Assembly: GCA_035772405.1 (NCBI GenBank)
Contig: JAYKKM010000263.1
Coordinates: forward strand, 186,001-250,000
DNA: 64,000 nucleotides
Direction of reading: 5' to 3'
Source of the DNA: Chrysogorgia sp. JL179-B06
Taxonomy: Eukaryota; Cnidaria; Anthozoa; Scleralcyonacea; Chrysogorgiidae
Position numbers and translations under genes: made by a program. The notes under the pieces were generated by a model. The model searched no databases. It saw nothing but the letters and a program-made list of their open reading frames with translations, and was not told the origin of the DNA. Positions within the stretch are counted from its first letter, which is position 1. Every line of letters starts with the position of its first letter. This document shows, piece by piece, positions 14,462 to 24,673 of this stretch.

Positions 14462-17272
14462 ATGAAAGTGGTAGAGACAGTTAAGATCACTTTCGAGAAA
14501 GCTTTAGAGTCCAATAAGACCACATATAAAACTGCCTACTTTAACAGTGGAACGTTTGTCGTCATTAATGAGCATGATATTGAGGATGTCGCCAATCGTG
14601 GATCGGAACAGATCTTGACGCGGATAGCTGGGTGGTTATCTGAGGGGTCTGGATGGACTATTGACAAAATAGATGCACACTACGTTAATATCGCTATTTA
14701 TAGACCTTTGCGTGGGAGTAGTTACATTGCGTTGCCAAAGGAGCTGCGCAACAGTAAGAAGGGCTTGATAAACGTAAATAATGGGGATGACAGCGAGTGT
14801 TTTAGATGGTGTCACCTAGCACATAAGTTTCCTGTTGGAAAACACTCTGATAGAACGTCGAAGTACGCTAGACGTGTCAGTGAGCTGAACTACGACGGAA
14901 TTGACTTCCCAGTCACACTCAAAGATTACAACAAGATTGAAAAGGCTAACGATATTAGCATTAATGTCTTTGGGTACGAAAATAAGCAGCCATTCCCTGT
15001 GTACGTCTCTAAGGAGGTGTATCCTGACCATATGGACCTATTGTTGATAACTACCGATGGCAACAAGCATTATGTGTATATTCGTGATTTCAACAAATTC
15101 ATGTATCGTCAGACAGAGCATAAGGCAAGAAAGCACTTTTGTAGGTATTGTTTGCAGTGTTTCACCCGAGCGGACGTGCTTGAACGCCATATTGAAGTAT
15201 GTTTGGTCATTAATGGGAAGCAAACTATAAAAATGCCGCAAAAAGGTACGAAGGTGAAATATGAGAATTATAGTAGACAATTAAATGTACCATTTGTGGT
15301 GTACGCAGACTTCGAGGCTATCACACAGAAGGTGGACACAACAACACCATCGAGCGAGTGTAGCTACACAAATGCCTACCAGAGACATGTTGACTGTGGT
15401 TATGGGTATAAACTGGTTTGTTGCTACGACAACGAGTATAGTAAGCCAGTAAAAGTGTATCGCGGTGAAAATACAGTTAACAAGTTCATTGGGGAGATGT
15501 TAGAAATTGTCGAATATTGTAAAGAGACATCTGAGAGTCACTTTAACAAAGAGATGATACTGACTGATGACGATAAGAGGGACTTTGACGAGGCTAAAAG
15601 TTGCCATATTTGCAGTGTTGAGTACATTAGCGCTGACGTTAGAGTGAGAGACCACTGTCACGTGTCAGGTAAGTACAGAGGGTCCGCACATCGCGACTGT
15701 AATGTGAACTTTAAGTTGACTGATAAAATTCCTGTGATCTTTCATAACTTACGCGGTTACGATAGCCATTTCATCATGCAGGAGATTGGCAAGTTTGGTC
15801 AAGACATAAATGTGATACCGAACAACATGGAGAAGTACATGGCGTTCATGCTTGGAAAAAACTTGGTATTCTTGGACAGCTTTCAGTTCATGGGTAGCTC
15901 TCTAGACAACTTGGTGAAGAACCTACCAAGAGACGCTTTCGAGTACACGTCAGAAGTGTTTCACGATGAGGGGTTGGCACTTATGACAAGAAAGGGGGTC
16001 TATCCCTACGATTATATGGACTCCTTTGATAAATTCGATGAACGCGAGCTACCCTCCAAAAAAGACTTTTACAGCATTCTGAATGACGAAGATATTACGG
16101 AAGAAATGCACGAGCGCGCTTGCGATGTGTGGGACTACTTCGACGTTGAAAGTATGGGTGGGTATCACGACCTGTATTTGAAAAGTGATGTGCTCTTGCT
16201 CGCTGACGTTTTTGAGAACTTTAGAAAGACATGTCATCGTGAGTATAAATTAGACCCGTGTCATTATTTTACATCGCCCGGATTGGCTTGGGATGCCATG
16301 TTAAAGATGACTGGAGTGGAACTCGAATTATTGTCTGACATTGACATGTTCCAGTTCGTAGAATTAGGTATGCGTGGTGGTGTGAGCTACATATGCAACA
16401 GACATGGCGTGGCGAATAATAAGTACATGAAGGGGTACGATAAAGCGCAAGAGTCGAAGTATTTGATGTACCTTGATGCCAACAATTTGTATGGGTGGGC
16501 AATGAGTCGAAGTCTACCTACGGGTGGTTTTAAATGGTTGACTAAGAAAGAAATAGAAAAGGTTAATCTACGCGACTATCACAACGACAGTGAAAAGGGC
16601 TTACTGCTCGAAGTCGACTTGGAGTATCCAGACCACTTGCATGACCTACATAACGATTACCCGCTGGCTCCTGAGAAGATGGAGATAACTGTTGACATGT
16701 TGTCGGAGTACTGCACGAAAATCAAAAATAAGTTTAATGTGAGTGTTGGTGGTGTGAAGAAGCTGGTGACTAATTTGATGGACAAAAAAAAGTATGTGTG
16801 TCACTATAGAAATCTGCAGTTGTATATGGATCTTGGATTGAAAATCAAAAAGGTTCATAGGGTCCTACAGTTTGACCAGTCCAAGTGGTTGGGCAAGTAC
16901 ATCGACTTTAATACAGTCAAAAGAACTGCGGCTAAGAACGCTTTCGAGAAGGACTTTTTCAAGTTGATGAACAACAGCGTGTTTGGGAAAACAATGGAAA
17001 ACTTGAGGAAGCGTGTGGACGTAAGATTAGTGACTACTACGAAGAAATTAAAAAAGCTTGTCTCGAAGCCGACGTTTGTGTCTTGCAAGATATTTAGCGA
17101 GAACCTAGTCGCTGTCCATAAAGTTAAAGAAACGCTGACATTAAATAGACCCGCATATGTGGGTATGTGTATACTAGACTTGAGCAAAACGTTGATGTAC
17201 GATTTTCACTATAATTATATTATGAAAAAGTACTCTAGCGAACAGTCTGCTGTACACAATCAAAACCGGTGA
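14462..17272 (+). pseudogene. polB: Protein-primed DNA polymerase B, main fragment
   Basis: A 936-codon stretch with most family-B landmarks. From the ATG: a C2H2-like finger (C227, C230, H243, C247), exonuclease motif I YADFEA (D283, E285), an HNH-like cysteine/histidine cluster (381-414, with DHCH and HRDCN), exonuclease motif II (NLRGYDSHF, D434), exonuclease III (YLKSDVLLLAD, D576), polymerase motif A (LDANNLYGWAM, D672) and motif B (KLMNNSVFGKT, about 834-844). The frame then shifts near 17246 and stops at 17272. The original start lies at 13488 beyond the MITE. Protein priming is the rule for this family. The pieces together match the usual length of about 1,100 residues. Confidence 0.93.
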
Positions 17273-17744
17273 CGTTTATTCTGACTTTATGATGGAGTGC
17301 GAAAAGTTTGACAATAGCGACTACCCTGCAGACAGCCCATTCGCTTTTAAAGAGAACAAGAAAGTTATTGGCAAGATGAAAGACGAGTGCGCTGGAACAC
17401 CAATTATCGAGTTCGTTGGGTTGCGCAGTAAAATGTACAGTTATTTGAAAGAGGATGGAGGTGGTGGGAAAACTTCTAAAGGTATTAGAAAGAATATAAT
17501 TAAAAAAGTAATTAAGCATGAAGATTATAAAAGTGTGTTACTTGAGCAGAAACAATTGCGACACACAATGAAGACCATTAGAAGTGTCAAACATCAGCTC
17601 GGTAGTTATGAAATTAATAAAGTGTCGTTATCCTGTTTTGATGATAAACGATACCTTTTAGAAAATGGTATTGACTCCTACGCGTATGGTCACAAAAACA
17701 TTGTAGTGAGAGATACCACTGAAAATAGTGAACAAACGGACTAA
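17247..17744 (+). pseudogene. polB: DNA polymerase B, C-terminal fragment in a shifted frame
   Basis: This frame continues the polymerase after the shift; its first ATG is at 17289, but polymerase-like sequence is readable from about 17247. A LLYT stub at 17247-17258 runs straight into IKTGDVYSDF. The catalytic motif C (the YxDTDS-type pair of aspartates) that belongs between these parts is missing in every frame, so the lesion is a deletion as well as a frameshift. The remainder carries the usual thumb landmarks (EFVGLRSKMYSY, an RHTMKTIRS tract and SCFDDKRYLL). The enzyme cannot be active. Confidence 0.88.
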
Positions 17745-17841
17745 TTCGCAAAACAACCGGCCACCTGTTAGTATGTAAATTAGTCAATGTTGTTAGCCAA
17801 TCAAAAGAGCGCCATTTTGCTATCCATTTGGATAAACATCA

Positions 17842-17873
17842 CCACTAGAATCGAAATCTAGTGGTTTTTTTTT
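17842..17873 (+). terminator. Hairpin plus T-run after the polymerase
   Basis: CCACTAGA (17842-17849) pairs with TCTAGTGG (17857-17864) around a 7-base loop and is followed by nine T residues. It lies about 100 bases past the polymerase stop and is the best candidate for a 3'-end signal, although such hairpins are not the normal terminator for nuclear RNA polymerase II. Confidence 0.4.
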
Positions 17874-17930
17874 CGCGCGTGAATTGAGACAACAGCAGAA
17901 CGCGTCGGTCATAGTTTGTCAAACAAAAAT

Positions 17931-18087
17931 GCGAAAATGACGAAACGACACTTTCTATTTTTAAATATGCGAAAATGTTGAAGCGACACTTTCTATTTTT
18001 TAAATATGTGAAAATGTTGAAACGACACTTTCTATTTTTTAAAAAATGCGAAAATGACGAAGCGACACATTCTATTTTTAAAATATG
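17931..18087. repeat. Four tandem 38-40 bp repeats
   Basis: Units beginning GCGAAAATG start at 17931, 17969, 18008 (as GTGAAAATG) and 18048. Each carries GACACTTTCTATTTTT or a close variant. They lie between the polymerase and the palindrome at 18219 and may be subterminal Polinton repeats. Confidence 0.75.
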
Positions 18088-18218
18088 ACTGAAATAACAC
18101 CAAATTTAGCGAAAATCGTGATTTGGTATAAATTTGGTATTGTTTCGTTGGTCTCGCGTGTGTTTGACATCAATTGAGTAGAAAACGTGAGGGGTGTCTA
18201 GCTTGATTAACGACCGCC

Positions 18219-18395
18219 ATAGTAGTATAGAGAGTGGGGGTACGAGCTTATTCGATGTTTTCCGTGAATATAGAATTACCAAAATGACAGCGAATTTTGC
18301 CGAGCCGTGGTTTGACACAAATGTGGTGATGTTTTGGTAATTATATTCACGGTTAACATCGATTGGGCTCGTACCCCCACTCTCTATACTACTAT
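18219..18395. repeat. Long palindrome; possible Polinton terminus
   Basis: Arms of about 65 bp (from 18219 and back from 18395) are inverted copies around a ~50-base spacer; the outer ends read ATAGTAGTATAGAGAGTGGG. Polinton ends typically start AG and end CT, and this palindrome does so at AGTAGTATAGAG and its complement. The segment lies about 500 bases past the polymerase, where the right terminal repeat should be. The left terminus is outside the window, so the match cannot be tested here. Confidence 0.55.
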
Positions 18396-18428
18396 ATTTA
18401 GTATTTAGTATACAGGAGAATAGCGTTC

Positions 18429-18611
18429 ATGCAGAAGAAATTATACATGGCAAACTGTCAATCCTGGACCAGTAAATTCGATTTTGTGATCGATAGTCAC
18501 AACGTATATTATGTAGATACTTTCCAAAAGGCAAACGACGTTATTCGGGATTTCAAAATATCAATCGCAACAACGTATACTGCGAGGTTTCAAAATATAT
18601 TTGTGGACTGA
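18429..18611 (+). CDS. Hypothetical short frame, 60 aa
   Basis: An ATG-started frame just right of the palindrome encoding a 60-aa peptide with no family I recognise, ending inside a 22-bp tandem repeat. It may be a fragment of a transposon gene or chance. No promoter, splice signal or neighbour supports it. Confidence 0.2.
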   Translation: MQKKLYMANCQSWTSKFDFVIDSHNVYYVDTFQKANDVIRDFKISIATTYTARFQNIFVD

Positions 18612-18672
18612 CAAAATATATTTGTCGACAGACAAACTATATTTGTCGACCGACAAAATACATTTGTCGACT
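18591..18672. repeat. 22-bp tandem repeat
   Basis: Nearly four units of the pattern CAAAATATATTTGTSGACNGA, with small changes, ending just before a hAT-type MITE. Confidence 0.75.
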
Positions 18673-18699
18673 GAAACTATTATATGCGCATTGCATATA

Positions 18700-19113
18700 C
18701 AGGGGCGGATTAAGGACCCCAGGGGCCCTGGGGCAAATTTAGATTGTTGGGCCCCAAACATCTGAAAGTTAGCATGATGCACCCCGGTCTCTGCCGCTGC
18801 GGTGCATGGGAACACTTATCGCTTATCAGTTACTAATATAAATATTGACTGCTGAGTCTGGGGTTTATTTTAACAATTAAAATTTACATTAAATCCGTAG
18901 GTACACTGCATTAGAGTGTTACTGTTACTGATCTATATAATGATTCTATAAAATATTTCAAGATTTTTAATTTTTTAAATGATTTTTTTCTTTTGTGCTC
19001 TGTTTTTTTCCCTTCGTTTCAAATTTAAGCTGGTCCCTCAGAAGCTCGGGGCAATCAGTAGCTCGGGGCCCTGGGGCACGTGCCCCAGTTGCCCATAGGT
19101 TAATCCGCCCCTG
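18700..19113. mobile_element. hAT-type MITE
   Basis: A 414-bp non-coding element with ends CAGGGGCGGATTAA and TTAATCCGCCCCTG and G/C-rich subterminal parts. The flanking octamers TGCATATA and TGCATGCA match at 6 of 8 positions, consistent with an aged 8-bp duplication. Terminal CAGGGGCGG is typical of hAT non-autonomous elements. No coding sequence inside. Confidence 0.75.
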
Positions 19114-19309
19114 TGCATGCATATATGGTCCACCGTAATATACTGCATAACCATAAATGTAGTTAAGCATTTCTGCATTTGCCATAGAACATTCATAAAG
19201 TCACTTACTAGTCATAGATGCTTTTAAATAAGTGATAAAACGTGTTGTGCTGCGTAGGCAGTGTAGAAATACAAATCAAAATGTATAAAAAGGTTGGTGT
19301 ACTGCCGAA

Positions 19310-19455
19310 ATAGCGTGTAAGTTGTCTAACGTTTCGAGCGAAGGCCCTTCGTCAGAGAGTGAAACATAAAGCGAAATAATCACTCAGTTATTACTTCACT
19401 TTACGTTTCACTCTCTAACGAAGGGCCGCTCGAAACGTTAGACAACTTACACACT
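19310..19455. repeat. Palindrome built from a hammerhead-like motif pair
   Basis: Two inverted copies of a motif with ACGTTTCGAGC, GGCCCTTCGT and CACTCTCT face each other. On the minus strand, 19325-19358 reads CTGACGA, a GGGC/GCTC stem with a CTTC loop, GAAAC and GTT, with TCT/AGA closing, which is a variant hammerhead fold. The right copy has CTAACGA and is degenerate. A similar pair lies at 25875-25965. Confidence 0.6.
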
Positions 19456-19706
19456 ATTTCATAGACTTGCTCCAAATCTGCCTCTTGATTGCTTCGGGTT
19501 TGTTTAAATTTATTTGTTTTTCAAATAACTCGCCATATAATGCTTGTTCGCTTTTTAGACTGAGAAATATTATGAAAGAACACGAGAAGCCGTGAAATAA
19601 AGTGTTCCTGGGGACCACGAGGAATTTCACTCCGGTTACCCAACATTCTATGAGAGCTGGGATGGTAACGACGCTTCGGGATGGTAACGACCGTTTACGA
19701 AAATTG
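19456..19706. other. Repeat-derived DNA before the Penelope fragment
   Basis: Contains further Penelope-family-like sequence and small inverted pieces (GGGATGGTAACGAC occurs twice near 19660-19690). No gene seen. Confidence 0.5.
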
Positions 19707-20510
19707 CATCGGCGTGTGCGATTTGGTGTAAATATAATTGCGAGCGTATATGAGATCAGATCAAGATACTTGCCAGGCACATCATTCATTATATAGCAAA
19801 GTGAAAAGGTGGTAAACTGCCAAGAATTTAGTGACGAGATACTGACGTTTCGAGCGGAGCCCTTCATCAGAGTAAGACGAGATGAAATAAAATAAATAGG
19901 GCTTATATATGCCAAAACGGTGTCACAAGTAGAAAGTAGCCAATCAAATGACGGGAGATAAACAAACTGATAATTAATGAGATGCGAAAAGTTAAATCAT
20001 TTGCTATTTTTACAGTCGATCAGAGGGGGAGGGAAAAATGACAGGTCCAATATTAGGGATTAGGCGATATAGTAAAGCAGTAAGAAACAAAAAAATTGAA
20101 AAGGAATGAAAGTGCATAGGCTAATAATAAAAAGTTCCAAGCAAACTAAAATAACAAAAAACTTGTTGGAAATTAAATAAAAGAAAAACGTTCGTTAAGA
20201 CCAAGAGGATGTGTGGTGCCAAGTTTAAAAACGAGACGCTTCTCTTGCCGTTTGCTGTTATCGTTACCACCTGAGATATGGGAAGGATGCAACAGACTTT
20301 CATGTCTGAAACCAAATGGTTAGAGCTGTTGAAATGGCGGGCTACAGGTTTGTCAACATCATTGTTCCTCACGGAACGAAGATGTTCAGCAAACCTGTCT
20401 GAAAGGCGTCGTCCAGTTTCACCGATGTAGATTTTAGGGCATTTATCGCAAGAAATGCAATAAATGATGTTGGTGGACGTACATGAAAAAGTATGACGGA
20501 TTGTGTGCAG
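19707..20510 (-). mobile_element. Penelope-like element fragment A (GIY-YIG endonuclease end)
   Basis: On the minus strand, the frame ending at 20121 includes a GIY-YIG nuclease core near 20350-20470: CISCDKCPKIYIGETGRRL followed by an R...EH motif. This is the C-terminal endonuclease of Penelope-like retroelements. The reverse transcriptase is absent. At about 20510 the homology to copy B (44549-45480) stops abruptly where a CAGGGCCGTCGCGAAGGGG sequence begins, which looks like the end of another transposon. A hammerhead-like fold lies downstream at 19840-19875. Confidence 0.8.
19840..19875 (-). ncRNA. Hammerhead ribozyme-like motif in Penelope copy A
   Basis: On the minus strand: TTACT, then CTGATGA, a GGGC/GCTC stem closed by TCC, then GAAAC, GTC, then AGTA. 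Stem I pairs TACT with AGTA; stem II pairs GGGC with GCTC; all invariant core bases (CUGAUGA, GAAA and the UC cleavage site) are present. Stem III is minimal, as described for hammerheads of Penelope-like elements. The same 36 bases occur in copy B. Confidence 0.7.
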
Positions 20511-20615
20511 GGCCGTCGCGAAGGGGGGGCGTGGGGGGTGTGACACCCCCCAGCAAAACAAGTTCTGTCGGCAAATAAACGATTTGTCGGCAAATGAAAC
20601 TTTTGTGGGGTTTGC

Positions 20616-20693
20616 TATAACCCGGGCGATGATAACCCGGGCGATGATAACCCGGGCGATGATAACCCGGGCGATGATAACCCGGGCGATGAT
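20616..20693. repeat. 15-bp tandem repeat, five copies
   Basis: Five near-perfect copies of ATAACCCGGGCGATG, joined on the left to a G/C-rich segment with CAGGGCCGTC. Confidence 0.9.
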
Positions 20694-20862
20694 CGAGGAT
20701 GAGCATGAAATATTGTTGGTCACCAGTCACATTAACAGGATAACATCAAGTGAATCGAGGTATATATAATCGTCCGAATTTTGTCACTTAACCATGAAAT
20801 AACCGCTAACCCCCAAAATACTTAGATCCTAACCCTAACCCCCCCCCCCACCTTAAGTGGGG

Positions 20863-20992
20863 TGATTCACGATTGGGTGTCGAGATTCACGATTGGGTGT
20901 CGAGATTCACGATTGGGTGTCGAGATTCACGATTGGGTGTCGAGATTCACGATTGAGTATCAAGATTCACGATTGGGTATCGAGATTCACGG
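20863..20992. repeat. 20-bp tandem repeat, about 6.5 copies
   Basis: Units of GATTCACGATTGGGTGTCGA with increasing divergence toward the right end. A C-run and CCTAACCC tract precede it. The short reading frame across it is not a gene. Confidence 0.9.
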
Positions 20993-20999
20993 TGTCTTA

Positions 21000-21717
21000 A
21001 TGGCACTATATGCTAATTCGTTATGCTTTATCTTGTTCATCAAAATGGACGAAGAAAACATTGTTGATGATTCTAAGGATATAATTGAATTGATAAATTC
21101 ACTTGATCAGTGCTTCGATAGTATTCAACAAGGAACTGAAGATGAAAACAATTCCGTTGCATTGGAATACTTGGAGTAGACGTTTGATGGTAGCCACTCA
21201 AATATCACCAATGCCCCATGGTTAGGACATACGAGGCGACAAATCCCGGGGACATGTCGCGCGGACATGTTGCAGGGACAAATCCCGTCGTGTGTAATCG
21301 GCAAAACTTTGTCGCGTGGACAAAATTTTGTCCCCGAAACATGTTGCATGTATTCAAAATGATTTGAATTCGTGCGACATGTCGCGGTGACAAAACTATG
21401 TCCCCGTGACTTGTCCCATCGTATGAACAGCTCGTGCAGCTCTAGTCCCCGGGACAAAATTAAAATAAACCAATCGCATAACGTTATTTTATTTTCCTTT
21501 TCTGACATGTCCCCTCGTGTGTCCTCAATAAGGGAAATGTCTCCGCGACATGCCCCCGCGATTTGTCGCTTCGCGTGTCCTCAACAGGGGAAATGTCCCC
21601 GCGACACGCCCCCGCGACACGCCCCCGCGATTTGTCGCTTCGTGTGTCCCATAGTGCAGCTCGCCAATTAAAGTCTGATCTTTCCATATAGCAGTTTGTA
21701 GCATTGTCATTGGCATT
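21000..21717. repeat. Repeat dense in GGGACA / TGTCCC motifs, inverted ends
   Basis: From about 21221 to 21656 the DNA is packed with GGGACAAA, GCGACATGTCGC and complements. The ends (GGACATACGAGGCGACAAAT and ATTTGTCGCTTCGTGTGTCC) are roughly inverted, so this is probably a MITE with internally amplified ends. 21000-21180 shows nothing I recognise. Confidence 0.6.
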
Positions 21718-22762
21718 CTAGGTGCTGGTTGAATATGAAGCACTTCTTCTTGATCGTCTCCTTCCGAAAATGGCAACGATCTTGTTCAGCACATTGGGTG
21801 TGAAGATAGTATAAAGAATGGGATTGAGGGCTGAATTGATTGGAATGACTAGAAGAGCAAGGTAAGAGAATATTTTTTGATCGCTCTTATTGAGTAACCC
21901 GAAGAGCGATAACCACAACACGGCAATCACAGGAAACCAACACAACAGGTCGGTAACAACAATGAACGTCATTCTCTTGGCCAGTGTCCTTTCTCTCTTC
22001 ATGCGTCCCGACGGAGCAACTGCACCTGTCTTGCGTACAGAGATGAACATCCAGGCATAAGCGACGGCCATGTAGACGGACATGATTAAGTTGACGCTGC
22101 CGAAGAGAACAAGACAGTACTCCCAGCCTGGGGCTTGATGGTGGGGTAACTGAAGGGGAAGACATAGCGTGTTCGTGCCATAAAAACCGGTGTCCTCTTG
22201 GTTGAAATAAGGTCGAATGATGGCGGGGGATATTGAGAGCGCAAGTGAAGTCAACCAGATCACGGCCACAATGGCGCACACTGAGCGCACACCCAACTTA
22301 CGAAGCTGCATCTTGTTGCAGGTGATGGCACGAAATCTATCATATGTGATAAACACGAGCGTACAGAGGGAGGCCTGGCTCGAAGTCATGGCTAGGACGC
22401 CAGCAGCACGGCAAGTAATACTAGCACGCCAATCCTCGTCATGAGTGAAGTACCTGCCACGCCACGTGTAATCTTTAATTGCGATAATAGTTAGGTACAC
22501 GCCCATCAGTATGTCGCTCACACCCAGGTTCATGATGAGAACTTTCTGCGCGACGTTCTTGTCCTCTATGTAACACCTAGTGACGAGTACCAGGGCGTTT
22601 CCAAGCAACGTGAGCAGCAGTATCACCCAGATTATAGTACGTAATGTTTTTTCCCTTATGAGGCTTCTGCATCCAGAGAAGACATTCTGCTCGGCCGAAT
22701 AACATTGCAAATGCCTTCGGCTGATTTTAGCGTAGCAGCAATGGATGTAAGTACTTGTCAAT
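21718..22762 (-). CDS. LGR/RXFP-like G-protein-coupled receptor: hinge and 7TM exon
   Basis: The last exon of a leucine-rich-repeat GPCR on the minus strand. It begins after a TTATTAG acceptor at 22763 in phase 2. The first ~30 residues hold a Cys-rich LRR-cap/hinge (HCCYA, LQCYSAEQNVFSGC) that leads into TM1 (LLGNALVLV). Landmarks follow: TM2 NLGVSDILMG, a DRF in place of DRY after TM3, CWFP in TM6 and NPILY in TM7, then a short basic tail. The hinge and NLGVSDILMGVYL style are those of the LGR/relaxin-receptor group. The three upstream 72-bp LRR exons have the same phase. The ligand is unknown. Confidence 0.88.
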
Positions 22763-22834
22763 CTAATAACAAATGCACGATGTAATTTATTAGTAGAAAT
22801 TTAGCAGTCGTATATATGGTATGTTTAATGTGCC

Positions 22835-23136
22835 TATAACGTCTGTGGGGATTTAACATATTTGTAATCTATGGATTCTCCTGAGATAAATTGTAATATA
22901 TCTTGTCAGCTGAAAATTTCATCTTCATAGACTTTTTTGCTGTTAAAGTTGACGGAAATGACGTCAAATCGGGCAAGAGGTTTTCATGAAGACAGATTCC
23001 CGATTGACGTCATTTCCGTCAACTTTAACAACAAAAAAGTCTATGAAGATGAACTTTTCAGCTGACAAGATATATTACAATTTGTCTCAGAACAATCCAT
23101 AGATTACAAATATGTTAAATCCCCACAGACGTTATA
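22835..23136. mobile_element. Long-armed palindromic MITE, TA-flanked
   Basis: Arms starting TATAACGTCTGTGGGG at 22835 and ending at 23136 are near-perfect inverted copies over more than 120 bases, including GACGTCA-type sites near the centre. TA flanks suggest a Tc1/mariner-type element. Non-coding. Confidence 0.75.
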
Positions 23137-23930
23137 ATATTAATAATAATAATAATAATAATATTATTAATTTATTATAATGCGCAAGTTTCATTGAAAT
23201 ATGCTCACATGCGCATGACAATAATACAGAAAAACTAATAGTAATAAAACGATTAAAACTTATCTAAAATTATTTCCATAGTTAGTATAATATATTCTAT
23301 AGTTAAAAAATCTATAAAAATATATGTAGTGTATAAAATCACACAAAATGATAGTTACATATTGTGATAGGCTTTTCTAAATAAGTGTGTCTTTAAAAGT
23401 CTTTTAAAACTAACAACAGAATCAGCTTATCGGTAAATCATTCCAAAGATCAGGTGCTGCACATCCAAATGAACGATCACCAAGAGTAACTAATGTCTTA
23501 AGGTTTGTTTGTTGGAGCAGTAATTCCGAGTTTGATCTTGTGCTGTAAAATGATGGAGGCTTAATAGTTATAAGCTCAATAATATAGTCCGGTGCCAGGC
23601 CATGTAGTGCTTTAAAGACTATTAACAGCACTTTAAAGTCTATTCTGTACTTCACCGGAAGCCAGTGTAGATGATGCAGAGTTGGAGTTATATGTTCAAA
23701 CCGTGAGATGTTATATATTAGTCTCGCTGCTGTATTTTGTACACGTTGGAGGCAGACCATAGTAAAGACTATTGCAATAGTCCAAACGACTCGTCACGAA
23801 TGAGTTGATAAGTATTTGAACAGTTTCGTATGTGAGAAACTTTCTAATCCGTCTGATGTTAAAAAGGTGAAAAAATGCCGCTTTACAGCGCGCACTTGCT
23901 AATGTTGATATCAAATTTCATTTGTGAATC
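23133..23930 (-). mobile_element. LINE 3' fragment (reverse transcriptase C-terminus)
   Basis: Minus-strand frames 23914-23711 and 23760-23422 read the end of a non-LTR reverse transcriptase: RLDYCNSLYYGLP, then LQRVQNTAARLI and LHWLPVKYRIDFK, then a DLWNDLP end. The two frames are offset, so it is broken. An (AAT)n-like tail at about 23137-23165 marks the 3' end. Confidence 0.85.
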
Positions 23931-24673
23931 AAACCAGGATCCTAAGTTCTTAACTTCATTGGACGGATATTTTCACGTTATAGGCACATAAACTATAGGT
24001 GTATCTCGACAAATTGTTGCTGTATAACTGTAAATAACGTCTGAGTAGCGAACGGGAATAGAATCCATAAATATATAACCACTGAGCTACCCGGACTCAG
24101 ATGGCACTAACTATTCTTTTATAGCGTATTCATACGTCACGGTGTCAAGAATAGTGATGATGTCATCGACTGACATTGGAGCGCTTTAGGTTATTTATGT
24201 GTAGAATAATGCCCGAGCGCTTAGCGCGAGGTCATTATTTTTAATAATGCCGACGAGCGAGGGTATTATCCGACTTAATGCACATTTTCATTGGTTTTGT
24301 ACAAAAACTATCTAGGGAATTCAATTTCATTGTAGTTGTACGAGAACTAAAAGGTTGAAATGCCTTTCGGTTTTTTGCCAGTTCATATGGTAAATTATGA
24401 ATAAATTTAAATTTTTCAGGGTTGAGTGTTTTGAACTGGTAGACATTTAGTTATTGTTCGACATTTGTGTAGCCAACATGTCGAGTTCGAGAAAACGAAT
24501 TTTTGGCATGTTTGATGATAGCGTTGATAACGCAATTGATACTGATATCAGAGATGTTGGACAACAATGGTGCAAGTTTTATGGCTGGATATAAATTCCG
24601 AAGTGGAAAAGGTTAATATAGTGTGATAAATATATATTTGTTTTAGTATACAGTATCTTATACCTAGCTTGAA
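23931..24673. other. Intergenic/intron DNA with repeat remnants
   Basis: Contains a minus-strand tRNA-like SINE piece at 24041-24105 and a small palindrome near 24205-24275 (GCGCTTAGCGCGAGG and inverted ATTATT blocks). The short frame after 24480 shows no domain. No exon recognised. Confidence 0.5.
24041..24105 (-). mobile_element. tRNA-derived SINE fragment
   Basis: On the minus strand GGGTAGCTCAGTGGTTA (A box) is followed by GGATTCTATTCCCG (B box) at tRNA spacing. The cloverleaf is incomplete, with no paired acceptor stem, so this is a SINE relic. Confidence 0.6.

Noticed and set aside
20121..20723. 200-codon intact Penelope gene
   Set aside because: Only the GIY-YIG part is real; the N-terminal part of the frame runs through a 15-bp tandem repeat.
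21887..22279. 130-codon minus-strand frame within the GPCR exon
   Set aside because: Alternative frame of the 7TM exon, whose own frame has all receptor landmarks.
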